Shown here piece after piece: positions 1 to 7,655 of a stretch of DNA of 64,000 nucleotides (position 1 is its first letter; each line of letters starts with the position of its first letter). A program made the position numbers and the translations under genes. The stretch is from contig NZ_JAEUAO010000002.1 in NCBI RefSeq assembly GCF_019511375.1, positions 930,001 through 994,000 of the forward strand. The letters are read 5' to 3'. The stretch comes from Rhizobium herbae. Lineage in GTDB: Bacteria; Pseudomonadota; Alphaproteobacteria; Rhizobiales; Rhizobiaceae. The notes under the pieces were generated by a model. The model was not told where the DNA came from. It did not search any database and worked only from the letters and a program-made list of their open reading frames with translations.

Positions 1-183
1 GTCGCGGGCCGGCAACCCGGTGGTGAAATAGATGCCGGCTGCGAGCAGGAAGGCAGGGACAAGCACGAAAAGGGACGAAACGAAATAGAGTGCGACGCCG
101 AGAACGAGCAGGATGGCGAGCTTCGTGCGCACCGACATCCGGTGCAGCGGCGTGCTGCCCTCGACATTCAGCCCGTTCAGCAT
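1..183 (-). CDS. bioN: Energy-coupling factor transporter transmembrane protein BioN (N-terminal part, cut by window edge)
   Basis: Only the first 61 residues are in the window. Reading down from the ATG at 183 gives MLNGLNVEGSTPLHRM, a charged stretch, then hydrophobic segments (about residues 22-36 and 38-56), as expected for the start of the T component of an ECF transporter. Its start overlaps the end of the upstream ATPase gene by 7 bases, the tight coupling usual in bioMNY operons of rhizobia, where M is the ATPase, N the transmembrane coupling protein and Y the biotin-binding S component. BioY would lie beyond the window. The identification rests mainly on this neighbour, because no diagnostic motif of the family falls in the visible part. 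Confidence 0.72.
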   Translation of the reverse strand, partial: MLNGLNVEGSTPLHRMSVRTKLAILLVLGVALYFVSSLFVLVPAFLLAAGIYFTTGLPARD

Positions 184-857
184 TCGGCCGCCTCGCGATA
201 GGCACGGATCGTCTCCGGCGCCGGGCCGTCGCCGACGAGCTTGCCGTCGTGGAACCAAATCACGCGCTCGAAACGCTCGATCAGCGGCAGGTCGTGGCTG
301 ATGACGATGGCGTGCTCGTCGAGACCGGCGATGGTGTTTTCGATCAGCCGGCGATTCCTGAGATCCAGCTGGTTGGTCGGTTCGTCGAGGATGAGGATGC
401 CGGGGCCGGTGACGACGACGCTGGAGATGGCGACGAGCTGCGTCTCGCCGCCCGAGAGTTCGTGGACCCGCCGCTTGGCCAGATGCGCAATGCCGAACCG
501 GGCGAGCACGGCGGCCACACGGCGCTCGATCTCGTCGGTCTTCAGGCCGCGATTCTTCAGGCCGAAAGCGATGTCCTCCTGCACGATCGGCATGATGATC
601 TGGTGCTGCGGGTTCTGGAAGATGAAGCCGGCGGCCGCCAGGACCGCACCCTCATCGCGCACCGTGTCGAGCCCATTGACGGAAACGCTGCCGGTCGTCG
701 GCTTGACGAGGCCGTTGATCAGGCGCGCAAACGTGGTTTTTCCGGATCCGTTGAGGCCGATGATGCCGATGCGCCGCTCGGTGAGCGTCAGGGTCAGAGG
801 CTGGAGAACCGTGCGCTCGCCAAAGCTGACGGATGCGCCGGAAAAGCGTATGTCCAA
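177..857 (-). CDS. bioM: Biotin ECF transporter ATP-binding protein BioM
   Basis: ABC-type ATPase that powers biotin uptake with BioN and BioY at the inner membrane. The protein shows Walker A (GLNGSGKTTF), a Q-loop (FIFQNPQHQI), the ABC signature (ELSGGETQLVAI), Walker B with catalytic Glu (GILILDEPTNQLDL) and the switch His (VISHDL). At 226 residues it has the usual size of CbiO/BioM ATPases. I chose the TTG start at 857 (reading LDIRFSGASVSFGERTV): it has GGGGGA about six bases upstream and matches where the domain begins. A longer in-frame reading to 944 would add 29 low-information residues and run into the divergent promoter region. Specificity for biotin rather than cobalt is inferred from the following bioN-like start and the rhizobial context. 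Confidence 0.82.
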   Translation of the reverse strand: MDIRFSGASVSFGERTVLQPLTLTLTERRIGIIGLNGSGKTTFARLINGLVKPTTGSVSVNGLDTVRDEGAVLAAAGFIFQNPQHQIIMPIVQEDIAFGLKNRGLKTDEIERRVAAVLARFGIAHLAKRRVHELSGGETQLVAISSVVVTGPGILILDEPTNQLDLRNRRLIENTIAGLDEHAIVISHDLPLIERFERVIWFHDGKLVGDGPAPETIRAYREAAEC

Positions 858-936
858 TCCGCGTCCCCCGCTTGTCGATAGGCCAGGCTCTATAAGACGA
901 AATCCTGTCCGTTGAAAAGAGGTGTTCCGCCAGGAC

Positions 937-966
937 TTGAACAAAGTGTGAACATTTGCCTACATT
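937..966 (+). promoter_or_regulatory. LexA (SOS) box overlapping the promoter of the glycosylase gene
   Basis: The sequence GAAC-aaagtgt-GAAC at 939-953 is a perfect match to the alphaproteobacterial LexA box GAAC-N7-GAAC. It overlaps a candidate -35 (TTGAAC, 937-942) that is followed 18 bases later by a candidate -10 (TACATT, 961-966). Transcription would start around the ATG at 973, and there is no Shine-Dalgarno sequence in the interval, so the message is probably leaderless. The box also lies between this gene and divergent bioM, but bioM starts more than 80 bases away. Confidence 0.7.
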
Positions 967-972
967 GTCCGC

Positions 973-2169
973 ATGGCGATTCCCGTTTCAAACCGCGATG
1001 CGCGGCGCATTTTCCTGAACAAGCAAGGCCTGGCGGCGGCGCCGCACCGGGCGCTCGGCAAACATGGCCTGCTCGATCTCATTCACGATATCGGCTTCGT
1101 GCAGGTGGACAGCATCTCGACCGTCGAGCGCGCTCATCACCAGATACTCTTCTCGCGCAACCAGACCTACCGGCCCGAACACCTGGCGGCATTGATCGAG
1201 AAGGATCGGGCGCTGTTCGAGCACTGGACGCATGATGCCTCGATCATTCCTTCGGCCTTTTTTCCCTATTGGAAGCATCGCTTCGTGCGGCGCGAGGCCA
1301 AGATTCGCGAGAACTGGCGCAAATGGCAGGGAGAGGGCTTTGATCAGGTCTTCGAGGAAACCTATGAGCGGATCAGGGCGAACGGCCCGGTCATGGCGCG
1401 CGAGGTGAAGGCCGAGGATCACAAGTCGGGCGGCTGGTGGAACTGGCATCCGTCGAAGACGGCGCTCGAATTCCTCTGGCATACCGGCAAACTCTCGATA
1501 GCAGCCCGCAACAATTTCCAGAAGATCTATGACCTGACCGAGCGGGTGATTCCGAAGGAGCATTACGAGGCCGAGGTCGATCATGACACCTTCGTCGACT
1601 GGGCCTGCCGCCAGGCGCTGAAGCGGCTCGGCTTTGCCACCTCCGGCGAGATCGCCGCCTTTTTCGACCTGGTGACGCCGCAGGAAGCCAGGCAATGGGT
1701 GGAAAGCCATCGCGATGAACTGGAGGAGGTTGCGATCGAAACGGCCGACGGCAAGCCGCGCGCGTCCTTCGCCCTTGCCGATGGGCTCGAGGCGCTGTGC
1801 GCTCCGCCGGAACCACCGGCACGCCTGCGGGTGCTTAGTCCCTTCGATCCGCTGATCCGCGACCGCAACCGAACCGAACGCCTCTTCGGCTTTTACTATC
1901 GCATCGAAGTTTTCGTTCCCGAACCCAAGCGTGAATACGGCTACTATGTCTTCCCGCTGCTCGAAGGCGATCGTCTCGTCGGCCGCATCGACATGAAGGC
2001 CGACCGCAAGGCAGGCACGCTCGACGTCAAGCGTGTCTGGTGGGAGAGGGGCGTGCGGACGTCCTCGGGCCGGATTGAGCGGCTGGAGGCTGAACTGGCA
2101 CGGGTGGCGAAGTTCGCAGGCGTGGAGCGCGTTGTGCATCTCGATGGGTGGGACGGCGAGGCCCGCTGA
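973..2169 (+). CDS. YcaQ/AlkX-family winged-helix DNA glycosylase (HTH_42)
   Basis: A 398-residue protein of the HTH_42 (formerly DUF1006) family, whose bacterial members AlkZ and AlkX/YcaQ unhook interstrand DNA crosslinks or remove bulky alkylated purines. The N-terminal region contains the family's catalytic-site segment FVQVDSISTVERAHH; the Q-x-D motif (QVD) places it nearer the YcaQ/AlkX branch than the Q-x-Q AlkZ branch. Other conserved stretches are ALFEHWTHDASIIP and SPFDPLIRDRNRTERLFGF near the C-terminus, and FVPEPKREYGYYVFPLL. The gene stands alone behind a LexA box, consistent with a role in DNA damage repair. The start is the first ATG and directly follows the promoter, so translation is probably leaderless. 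The substrate is not known from sequence. Confidence 0.82.
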   Translation: MAIPVSNRDARRIFLNKQGLAAAPHRALGKHGLLDLIHDIGFVQVDSISTVERAHHQILFSRNQTYRPEHLAALIEKDRALFEHWTHDASIIPSAFFPYWKHRFVRREAKIRENWRKWQGEGFDQVFEETYERIRANGPVMAREVKAEDHKSGGWWNWHPSKTALEFLWHTGKLSIAARNNFQKIYDLTERVIPKEHYEAEVDHDTFVDWACRQALKRLGFATSGEIAAFFDLVTPQEARQWVESHRDELEEVAIETADGKPRASFALADGLEALCAPPEPPARLRVLSPFDPLIRDRNRTERLFGFYYRIEVFVPEPKREYGYYVFPLLEGDRLVGRIDMKADRKAGTLDVKRVWWERGVRTSSGRIERLEAELARVAKFAGVERVVHLDGWDGEAR

Positions 2170-2202
2170 GCGCACGGAACGGCCGTTCCGGCCCGTGCGC
2201 TC
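2168..2202 (+). terminator. Strong GC-rich hairpin after the glycosylase gene
   Basis: GAGCGCACGG and CCGTGCGCTC form a 10-bp perfect stem with a second self-complementary core (GGAACGGCCGTTCC) between the arms. It begins at the stop codon. No U-tract follows, so it may act as an mRNA 3' end stabiliser or a Rho-assisted terminator rather than a classic intrinsic terminator. Confidence 0.5.
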
Positions 2203-2251
2203 CGCTTCACTCCGGAAACTGCAGCCAAATCCATTAGTCTGACGGGGCGCC

Positions 2252-2653
2252 ATGAACCAAGCCATTGCACTAATTGCGATTGTCGTTCGCGACTATGACG
2301 AGGCGATCGACTTTTACGTCAACAAATTGGGGTTCACGCTGGTCGAGGACACCTATCAGCCGGAGCAGGACAAGCGCTGGGTTGTCGTCAGGCCCGCGGG
2401 CGAGGGCAGCACCTCGTTGCTTCTTGCACGGGCTTCCTCGGCTCATCAGGAAACGTTCATCGGCAACCAGGCCGGCGGCCGGGTATTCTTGTTCTTGCAG
2501 ACCGACGATTTCAGCAGGGACTACGCGGCCATGCGCCAAGCCGGCATCCGATTTGCGCGCGAGCCGAAGCACGCCCCCTACGGCATTGTCGCCGTATTCG
2601 AGGACCTCTACGGAAATCTCTGGGATCTCGTGCAGTTCACGGATGGACGGTAG
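2252..2653 (+). CDS. VOC superfamily (glyoxalase/bleomycin resistance-like) protein
   Basis: A 133-residue single-domain vicinal oxygen chelate protein. It shows the two beta-alpha-beta-beta-beta repeats of the fold: ALIAIVVRDYDEAIDFYVNK at the start with the typical F/Y-x2-LGF continuation, and the second half ending EDLYGNLWDLVQF, which carries the conserved D-x-x-GN and metal-ligand region. Such stand-alone proteins are often metal-dependent lyases, dioxygenases or binding proteins, and the substrate cannot be predicted here. The start at 2252 immediately precedes the fold. It lies 82 bases after the glycosylase gene and beyond its hairpin, so it is probably a separate unit. Confidence 0.8.
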   Translation: MNQAIALIAIVVRDYDEAIDFYVNKLGFTLVEDTYQPEQDKRWVVVRPAGEGSTSLLLARASSAHQETFIGNQAGGRVFLFLQTDDFSRDYAAMRQAGIRFAREPKHAPYGIVAVFEDLYGNLWDLVQFTDGR

Positions 2654-2819
2654 GGGTGCAGGAGGTCGATGCTGCGCGGCGCGGGGCTATCGTTTCCAAA
2701 CCGCTACGCGCGTGACGCTGCTTGACAGTCCAAGTCATAGGGCGTTCCGTGAAGCGACGTGGCGGATTTCGGCACGCCTGGTGGATGTCGGACGTTCACG
2801 TCGCAGGAGGGAGGATGCA

Positions 2820-3086
2820 ATGCCGACAATTCTTGCCTACCACAACATCACAAAAGGCGCCGAACATTGGCTCAAATCGCCAAAGCGCAAAGAGTTATTT
2901 GGTCCACTGGGCGTCACCAACATTCGAACATTCGTTGACGTACAGGACCCGACACGGGTTGCCGTTCTGATGGATGTCCCGGACATGGACGTCGTCAAGA
3001 AAGCCCTGGAGAGCCCGGCAGCCGCTGAAGCGATGGCTTATGATGGCGTGGTGCCGGAGTCCCTCGTGATCCTCGTCGAATCCTGA
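2820..3086 (+). CDS. Small conserved hypothetical protein (88 residues)
   Basis: The ATG at 2820 is preceded by GCAGGAGGGAGG at about the right distance, a very strong ribosome-binding site, which decides this start within a much longer open frame. The protein begins MPTILAYHNITKGAEHW, continues TFVDVQDPTRVAVLMDVPDMD and ends ESLVILVES. The alternation of short strands and helices suggests a small ferredoxin-like alpha/beta fold of the dimeric alpha-beta barrel kind (monooxygenase-like), but I do not recognise the family with certainty. It follows the VOC gene by 166 bases on the same strand. Confidence 0.7.
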   Translation: MPTILAYHNITKGAEHWLKSPKRKELFGPLGVTNIRTFVDVQDPTRVAVLMDVPDMDVVKKALESPAAAEAMAYDGVVPESLVILVES

Positions 3087-3225
3087 GTTTGGTTGCTCGG
3101 CAATTCGATCTCGCAGGATAATGCAGCACGCGGTGCAGGTGAGTTCGCGGCTGCCCTGGGACCGGCAGAAGTCCGAGCACCGACGCTACTCGTTAGAAGG
3201 CCGCACAGAAGCGCGCCGTCACGGT

Positions 3226-3257
3226 TAAAAGACACCGGCACGAACAACCGGTGCCCC
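3226..3257 (-). terminator. Rho-independent terminator beyond the ribB fragment
   Basis: On the minus strand, CACCGG-ttgttcgtg-CCGGTG is followed by TCTTTT. It sits just downstream of the degenerate ribB 3' end, in the place expected for the original ribB terminator. The intact ribB has no comparable hairpin after its stop codon. Confidence 0.65.
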
Positions 3258-3269
3258 TTTGCCGCGCGC

Positions 3270-3612
3270 CTAGAGGATCTCCGTCGCGGCGATCTGGATT
3301 CCAAAGCCCTCGAGACCGACATAGTGGCGTTCGCGCGACGAGATCAGCTTGATCGAGGTGATCCCTAGATCCTTGAGGATCTGCGCGCCCAGCCCGATTT
3401 CCAGCCATTCGCTTTCACGCGCCTGCGCCTCGTCATGGCCTTCGCGGTCGTGTTTTCCCTTGCGGGCGGTCTGAGACGCGCCGACGCCGACGGAGCCCTC
3501 GCTGACGCCGTCGCGGATGTGGCCGAAGACCACTGCGAGATGCTGCATCGGGTCCCACCGGAGCGAATAGGCATGCGCCTTGGCCTTGCCATGGGGCGTA
3601 TCGACTTCGAAG
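3270..3612 (-). pseudogene. Truncated second copy of the ribB 3' end with an internal in-frame deletion
   Basis: This stretch is closely similar (a base differs every 10-20 positions) to the last part of the intact ribB at 5269-5737. It encodes the same C-terminus (SEWLEIGLGAQILKDLGITS, then the terminal sequence ending IQIAATEIL) and ends in a stop at the same codon. It has no start codon or N-terminal synthase domain, and homology begins abruptly after GAAG at 3609-3612. Between EGSVGVG and DGV it lacks 124 bases present in the intact copy and has only 4 in their place, a net loss of 120 bases (40 codons) that keeps the frame. The lost segment is most of the degenerate cyclohydrolase motif. 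The two copies flank the toxin/immunity cassette as direct repeats. Confidence 0.85.
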
Positions 3613-3636
3613 TGAATACCGGCTCCGCATAAAGAA

Positions 3637-4137
3637 TTATAGCTCAGTGTAAAAGTTGATATTGTTCATCAGTTTTCGCAGGAATTCTCCGAAATTTTCC
3701 GCATATATAACGTCCAAATGTGGATGGTAGACCTTGCTACCCTCATTTTTTCGGAAAACCAAAACTGCATTCGCACTAATATAGAAAAATGGAATTTCAT
3801 TATCCGCGATGAAATCAGGATATACGTCCCATTCTGCTGAATTCTTCCGAAGAATTTCAGATATTTCTGTAGTATTTAAGAACGAGTTATCATTAAATTC
3901 GTTAAAATTTCCATGTATGTCTCTTCTTATGCGTCCATCTCCTGCAAAAATTAGAAACTTTATATATAAATCAGGTATTATATTTCCGAATTCCGATTCA
4001 AATTTACTGATATCATTCTCATCTATTCGAGTGAGAAAGTTTGGAGAAGTATGATCATCATTCTCTGATTTCTCATGTGCATATTGTCTATACCAATTCA
4101 GGACATTTGCGTCGAAGTCGTTTTCCATCTGAATCAC
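3637..4137 (-). CDS. SMI1/KNR4 (SUKH)-like immunity protein
   Basis: A 166-residue acidic protein encoded in DNA that is much richer in A and T than its surroundings. The segment ISKFESEFGNIIPDLYIKFL followed by IFAGDGR matches the pattern of SUKH-superfamily immunity proteins (I-x3-E-x2-G-x2-[IL]P-x2-[YF]-x2-F[LI]-x2-[AN]G-[DG]G). These are small cytoplasmic proteins that neutralise the nuclease tips of polymorphic toxins. Its start lies 4 bases after the stop of the HNH-type toxin gene, the standard toxin-immunity order. Its 3' end abuts the decayed ribB fragment. The family call is by pattern only, but the genomic position supports it strongly. Confidence 0.75.
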   Translation of the reverse strand: MIQMENDFDANVLNWYRQYAHEKSENDDHTSPNFLTRIDENDISKFESEFGNIIPDLYIKFLIFAGDGRIRRDIHGNFNEFNDNSFLNTTEISEILRKNSAEWDVYPDFIADNEIPFFYISANAVLVFRKNEGSKVYHPHLDVIYAENFGEFLRKLMNNINFYTEL

Positions 4138-4140
4138 CTT

Positions 4141-4989
4141 TTATTTCCCGCCGAAGAGACTACCAAGGAAATCCCGTAGTGAACTAAGCGCGCCCCCTGG
4201 TTTATGGACGCCGCCTTGATGGTTTCCAGCTCCAACCGGTGTCATATTCCACCAAGTATTTTTGCCGCCATCGTTAAGCTGGCGAATGTGGTGAGCATCA
4301 TAGAAGCCCCCGACTGCGGTGCCTTTGCGGCCGAGACCATTTTCGATATCTTCCTTCGTATATCTAGGCCACGATTTACCTGTGTGTTTTTCCCATTCTG
4401 CCTGCAGCGAAGCGCGGCGATTTATCCAATCTTTTCTTGCTGTGTCTAACCTTTGTCCAGTTACACTTCCCGCAGGCGTTTTGTTTGTTCGGATGTCGTC
4501 GGCAAGATATTGCCGCTGCTCGTAACCGATCGCAATGCCACTTTTTTGCTCCAAGTCATTTAGATATTCGCGAACGGGAGCCAGAGGATGGCCAATAATA
4601 GCCGCTCCCGCCGCGGTAGCTGCCAACCCTCTAATGCCGGGGTCGCCTAAGTTCGGACTGACCTCATGAATTTGTATGTCTTGATCATTTATACTGGGGT
4701 GTGAGTCCATAAAGTCAGGGATATTGTCCCCGTCCAGGTCTGCAGGATCGAGCGGCGGGCCGCCATTATGACCCATCTGATGGCCGTTCGGATCACTCTT
4801 ATTGATCGGGTCGTTGCCGGAATAGGCATAGCGGTTGGTGCCAACACCGTCGACGGTCGGGTCCCAAGTATCTGGCTGAATAAACCGCGCACTGGCCGCC
4901 GAACCGAACGAAACGGACACCATGCTGCAAATCAGCAGGAGGCTAAGAATGCGTGTCAAAAAACCATTGAAAAAGCATTTCATCAACAC
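4141..4989 (-). CDS. Short secreted RHS-core protein with HNH-type nuclease toxin tip
   Basis: A 282-residue protein in four parts. Residues 1-34 look like a signal peptide (K-rich start, [13 protein letters not shown] core, ASA cleavage site). Residues 36-70 are the C-terminal signature of RHS-repeat core proteins (FIQPDTWDP, then [21 protein letters not shown] split here only by four residues). A variable region follows, with [10 protein letters not shown] and [10 protein letters not shown]. The C-terminus carries an HNH/GHH-like nuclease signature ([14 protein letters not shown] at 231-244, N248, H257 and H262). Full RHS proteins exceed 1000 residues, so this is a naturally minimal form or an orphan tip fused to a signal peptide. 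The immunity gene follows directly. The 279 bases between its start and the ribB stop hold no other gene I can support. Confidence 0.8.
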   Translation of the reverse strand: MLMKCFFNGFLTRILSLLLICSMVSVSFGSAASARFIQPDTWDPTVDGVGTNRYAYSGNDPINKSDPNGHQMGHNGGPPLDPADLDGDNIPDFMDSHPSINDQDIQIHEVSPNLGDPGIRGLAATAAGAAIIGHPLAPVREYLNDLEQKSGIAIGYEQRQYLADDIRTNKTPAGSVTGQRLDTARKDWINRRASLQAEWEKHTGKSWPRYTKEDIENGLGRKGTAVGGFYDAHHIRQLNDGGKNTWWNMTPVGAGNHQGGVHKPGGALSSLRDFLGSLFGGK

Positions 4990-5268
4990 ATTCCCCTCGG
5001 CTTAAATTATCACTCGTCTGGCAATCCTGCGGTGGCCACTCAGGCTTCCGCTATGGCAATGAGTCGTTCTGTTGAATTCAATCAAAGGTAGTCGCATGGA
5101 GCGAATGCAGTCAATGACATGGAAGGCGTCATCTCAGCTCTTGGGACGGCGATCTGGCTTTCAGCGCGCGCCGTGCAGCCTGCATGGCCTGTGTCAGCAC
5201 GACGAAAGCCACCGACCGCGCAACGACCGATGGCTGTCATTGTCTACGATTCCTGATCGCTGGCCGGC

Positions 5269-6369
5269 CTACAAGATTTCCGTCGCGGCGATCTGGATTC
5301 CAAAACCCTCGAGGCCGACATAGTGGCGTTCGCGCGACGAGATCAGTTTGATCGAGGTGATGCCGAGATCTTTGAGGATCTGTGCGCCAAGGCCGATTTC
5401 CAGCCATTCGCTTTCGCGCGCCTGCGCCTCGTCATGGCCCTCGCGGTCATGGTTGCCCTTGCGCGCGGTGTGCGAAACGCCGACGCCGACGGAGCCCTCG
5501 CGCAGGTAGACGATGACGCCGCGGCCCTGTTCGGCCATGCGTTTCATGATCGCGTCGAGCTGGCAATCCCTGCCGAAGACATCCGCTGCCACGTTCTCCA
5601 GATGCAGTCGCACCGGAATGTCGACGCCGTCGCGGATGTCGCCGAAAACCACGGCAAGATGCTGCATCGGATCCCAGGGCAGCGAATAGGCATGGGCCTT
5701 GGCCTTGCCATAGGGCGTATCGACTTCGAAGCTCGCCTCGAGCTGGATCAATGTTTCCTTGCGCTGGCGGTAGGCGATCAGGTCGGCGACGGAAACCTGC
5801 TTCAGGCCGTGCTGCTCGGCGAAACTCGCCACCTGCGGGCCGCGCATCACGGTGCCGTCGTCATTGACCAGCTCGCAGATCACGCCGACCGGCGGCAGGC
5901 TGGCCAGCCTGCAGAGATCGACGGCGGCTTCCGTATGGCCCGAGCGCATCAGCACGCCGCCCTGACGGGCAACCAGCGGGAAAATATGGCCGGGGCGAAC
6001 GAAATCGGCCGGGCCGACATTCGGATTGGCGAGATTGCGCACCGTCAGCGTCCGGTCGTCGGCGGAGATGCCGGTGGTCGTGCCATGCTTGAAATCGACG
6101 GTCACGGTAAAGGCCGTCGTATGGGCCGAATCGTTCTCGGCCACCATGGCGTTGAGATTGAGGCGCTTGGCCTCTTCCCGCGGCATCGGCGCGCAGACGA
6201 TGCCGGAGGTGTGGCGGACGATGAAGGCCATCTTTTCCGACGTGCAATGGACGGCAGCGACGATCAGGTCACCTTCGTTCTCGCGGCCGTCATCGTCGGT
6301 GACGACGACGATCTCGCCGGCCTCGAAGGCCCGGATGGCATCGGCAACGCGCTTCTGGTCAAAAGGCAT
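5269..6369 (-). CDS. ribB: 3,4-dihydroxy-2-butanone 4-phosphate synthase with degenerate GTP cyclohydrolase II-like domain (RibBX type)
   Basis: A 366-residue riboflavin biosynthesis enzyme that converts ribulose 5-phosphate to dihydroxybutanone phosphate. Residues 1-205 are a complete synthase domain: DDDGRENEGDLIVAA (about 25-39), HTSGIVCAP, TAFTVTVDFKHGTTTGIS, RPGHIFPLVA and SGHTEAAVDL. From about 208 it resembles RibA, but the zinc site is lost. Where true cyclohydrolases II have C-x10-C-x-C, this has RLHLENVAADVFGRDCQL, with only one cysteine. That matches the RibBX variant of proteobacteria, in which this domain is not a cyclohydrolase and may regulate the synthase. The gene follows aroC by 36 bases on the same strand, so it is probably co-transcribed; no FMN riboswitch can be placed in that gap. 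Confidence 0.9.
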   Translation of the reverse strand: MPFDQKRVADAIRAFEAGEIVVVTDDDGRENEGDLIVAAVHCTSEKMAFIVRHTSGIVCAPMPREEAKRLNLNAMVAENDSAHTTAFTVTVDFKHGTTTGISADDRTLTVRNLANPNVGPADFVRPGHIFPLVARQGGVLMRSGHTEAAVDLCRLASLPPVGVICELVNDDGTVMRGPQVASFAEQHGLKQVSVADLIAYRQRKETLIQLEASFEVDTPYGKAKAHAYSLPWDPMQHLAVVFGDIRDGVDIPVRLHLENVAADVFGRDCQLDAIMKRMAEQGRGVIVYLREGSVGVGVSHTARKGNHDREGHDEAQARESEWLEIGLGAQILKDLGITSIKLISSRERHYVGLEGFGIQIAATEIL

Positions 6370-6405
6370 GGCAGTCTTCCTTGGATGGTTGCTTGAGGCG
6401 CCCGG

Positions 6406-7503
6406 TCATTTCAGCCGGCCGGTCTGGCCGCGGTCGCGCAGGTAGTGATCGGCGATCGTGCAGGCAAGCATGGCCTCGCCGATCGGAACGGCACGGATGC
6501 CGACACAGGGGTCGTGACGGCCCTTGGTGCGGACATCGACATTGTTGCCGTCCGCATCGATCGACTGGCGCTGGGTGAGAATCGACGAGGTCGGCTTGAT
6601 CGCGAAGCGGGCGATGACCGGCTGGCCGGTCGAAATGCCGCCGAGGATGCCGCCCGCATGGTTCGAAAGAAAGATCGGCGTGCCGTCATTGCCCATGCGC
6701 ATTTCATCGGCATTTTCCTCGCCGGTGATTTCTGCGGCACCGAAACCGTTGCCGATCTCGACACCCTTGACGGCGTTGATCGACATGAGGTTGGCGGCGA
6801 TGTCCTGGTCGAGCTTGGCATAGATCGGCGCGCCGATGCCGGCCGGGACGCCCTCGGCGATCACTTCGACGACGGCGCCGACCGAAGAGCCGGCCTTGCG
6901 GATGCCGTCGAGGTATTCCTCCCAGACGGGTACGATAGCCGGGTCGGGTGCGAAGAAGGGGTTGTTGCCGACCTCGTTCCAGTCCCAGTTGTCGCGGTTG
7001 ATCTTGTGCTTGCCGATCTGCACCAATGCGCCGCGCACCAGAAGCCCGGGCACCACCTTGCGTGCGAGCCCCCCGGCTGCGACGCGCGCCGCCGTCTCGC
7101 GGGCCGAGGAGCGGCCGCCGCCGCGATAGTCGCGGATGCCGTATTTGACGTCGTAGGTGTAGTCGGCGTGTCCCGGCCGGTAGCTCTTGGCGATCTCGGA
7201 ATAATCCTTGGAGCGCTGGTCGGTATTCTCGATCATCATCGAAACCGGCGTGCCGGTGGTGATCATCGTCTCGCCGTCGGCATCCAGCATCACGCCGGAG
7301 AGCACCTTGACGAGATCGTCCTCGCGGCGTTGGGTGACGAAGCGCGACTGGCCGGGCTTGCGCTTGTCGAGCCAGGCCTGCAGTTCGGAGAGCGTGAAGC
7401 GGATCCCGGGAGGGCAGCCGTCTACGACGCAGCCGAGCGCCGGCCCATGGCTCTCGCCCCAGGTGGTGACGCGGAAAAGGTGACCAAAAGTATTGTGCGA
7501 CAT
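6406..7503 (-). CDS. aroC: Chorismate synthase
   Basis: Catalyses the last step of the shikimate pathway, 5-enolpyruvylshikimate 3-phosphate to chorismate, with reduced FMN. All three family signatures are visible: [18 protein letters not shown] near the N-terminus, a central [18 protein letters not shown], and [17 protein letters not shown] near the end. At 365 residues the length is normal for a monofunctional bacterial enzyme. The start [20 protein letters not shown] is the classical N-terminus. It heads the aroC-ribB unit. The DNA between it and the downstream-facing end of the diguanylate cyclase/phosphodiesterase gene is about 150 bases and probably carries its promoter. Confidence 0.96.
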   Translation of the reverse strand: MSHNTFGHLFRVTTWGESHGPALGCVVDGCPPGIRFTLSELQAWLDKRKPGQSRFVTQRREDDLVKVLSGVMLDADGETMITTGTPVSMMIENTDQRSKDYSEIAKSYRPGHADYTYDVKYGIRDYRGGGRSSARETAARVAAGGLARKVVPGLLVRGALVQIGKHKINRDNWDWNEVGNNPFFAPDPAIVPVWEEYLDGIRKAGSSVGAVVEVIAEGVPAGIGAPIYAKLDQDIAANLMSINAVKGVEIGNGFGAAEITGEENADEMRMGNDGTPIFLSNHAGGILGGISTGQPVIARFAIKPTSSILTQRQSIDADGNNVDVRTKGRHDPCVGIRAVPIGEAMLACTIADHYLRDRGQTGRLK

Positions 7504-7655
7504 GTGCAGAACCGATGTGTGAGCCGCCGGCGCTTCCGCAGCGACATTTCATTCGGCCGTGACTATTAGTGGGAAAATGCCCGAAAGGGAAAACCTTTCT
7601 GGCAGAATATGGCAATTGGCGGGGTGAACAGTGCGTCGTGCCATTGAATAGCTGG

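Noticed and set aside
3637-4989. Prophage or transposon carrying the AT-rich genes
   Set aside because: No integrase, transposase, terminal inverted repeats or phage structural genes; the only flanking repeats are the ribB ends.
5072-5323. Short forward open frame between the toxin and ribB
   Set aside because: No ribosome-binding site, overlaps the ribB 3' end in antisense, and no protein-like pattern.
5323-6396. Long open frame antisense to ribB
   Set aside because: Mirror of a real GC-rich gene: composition is Asp/Arg/Ala/His-rich with no domain, and the opposite strand carries a complete enzyme.
6370-6405. FMN riboswitch ahead of ribB
   Set aside because: The space between aroC and ribB is only 36 bases, too short for the RFN element, and none of its conserved blocks is visible.
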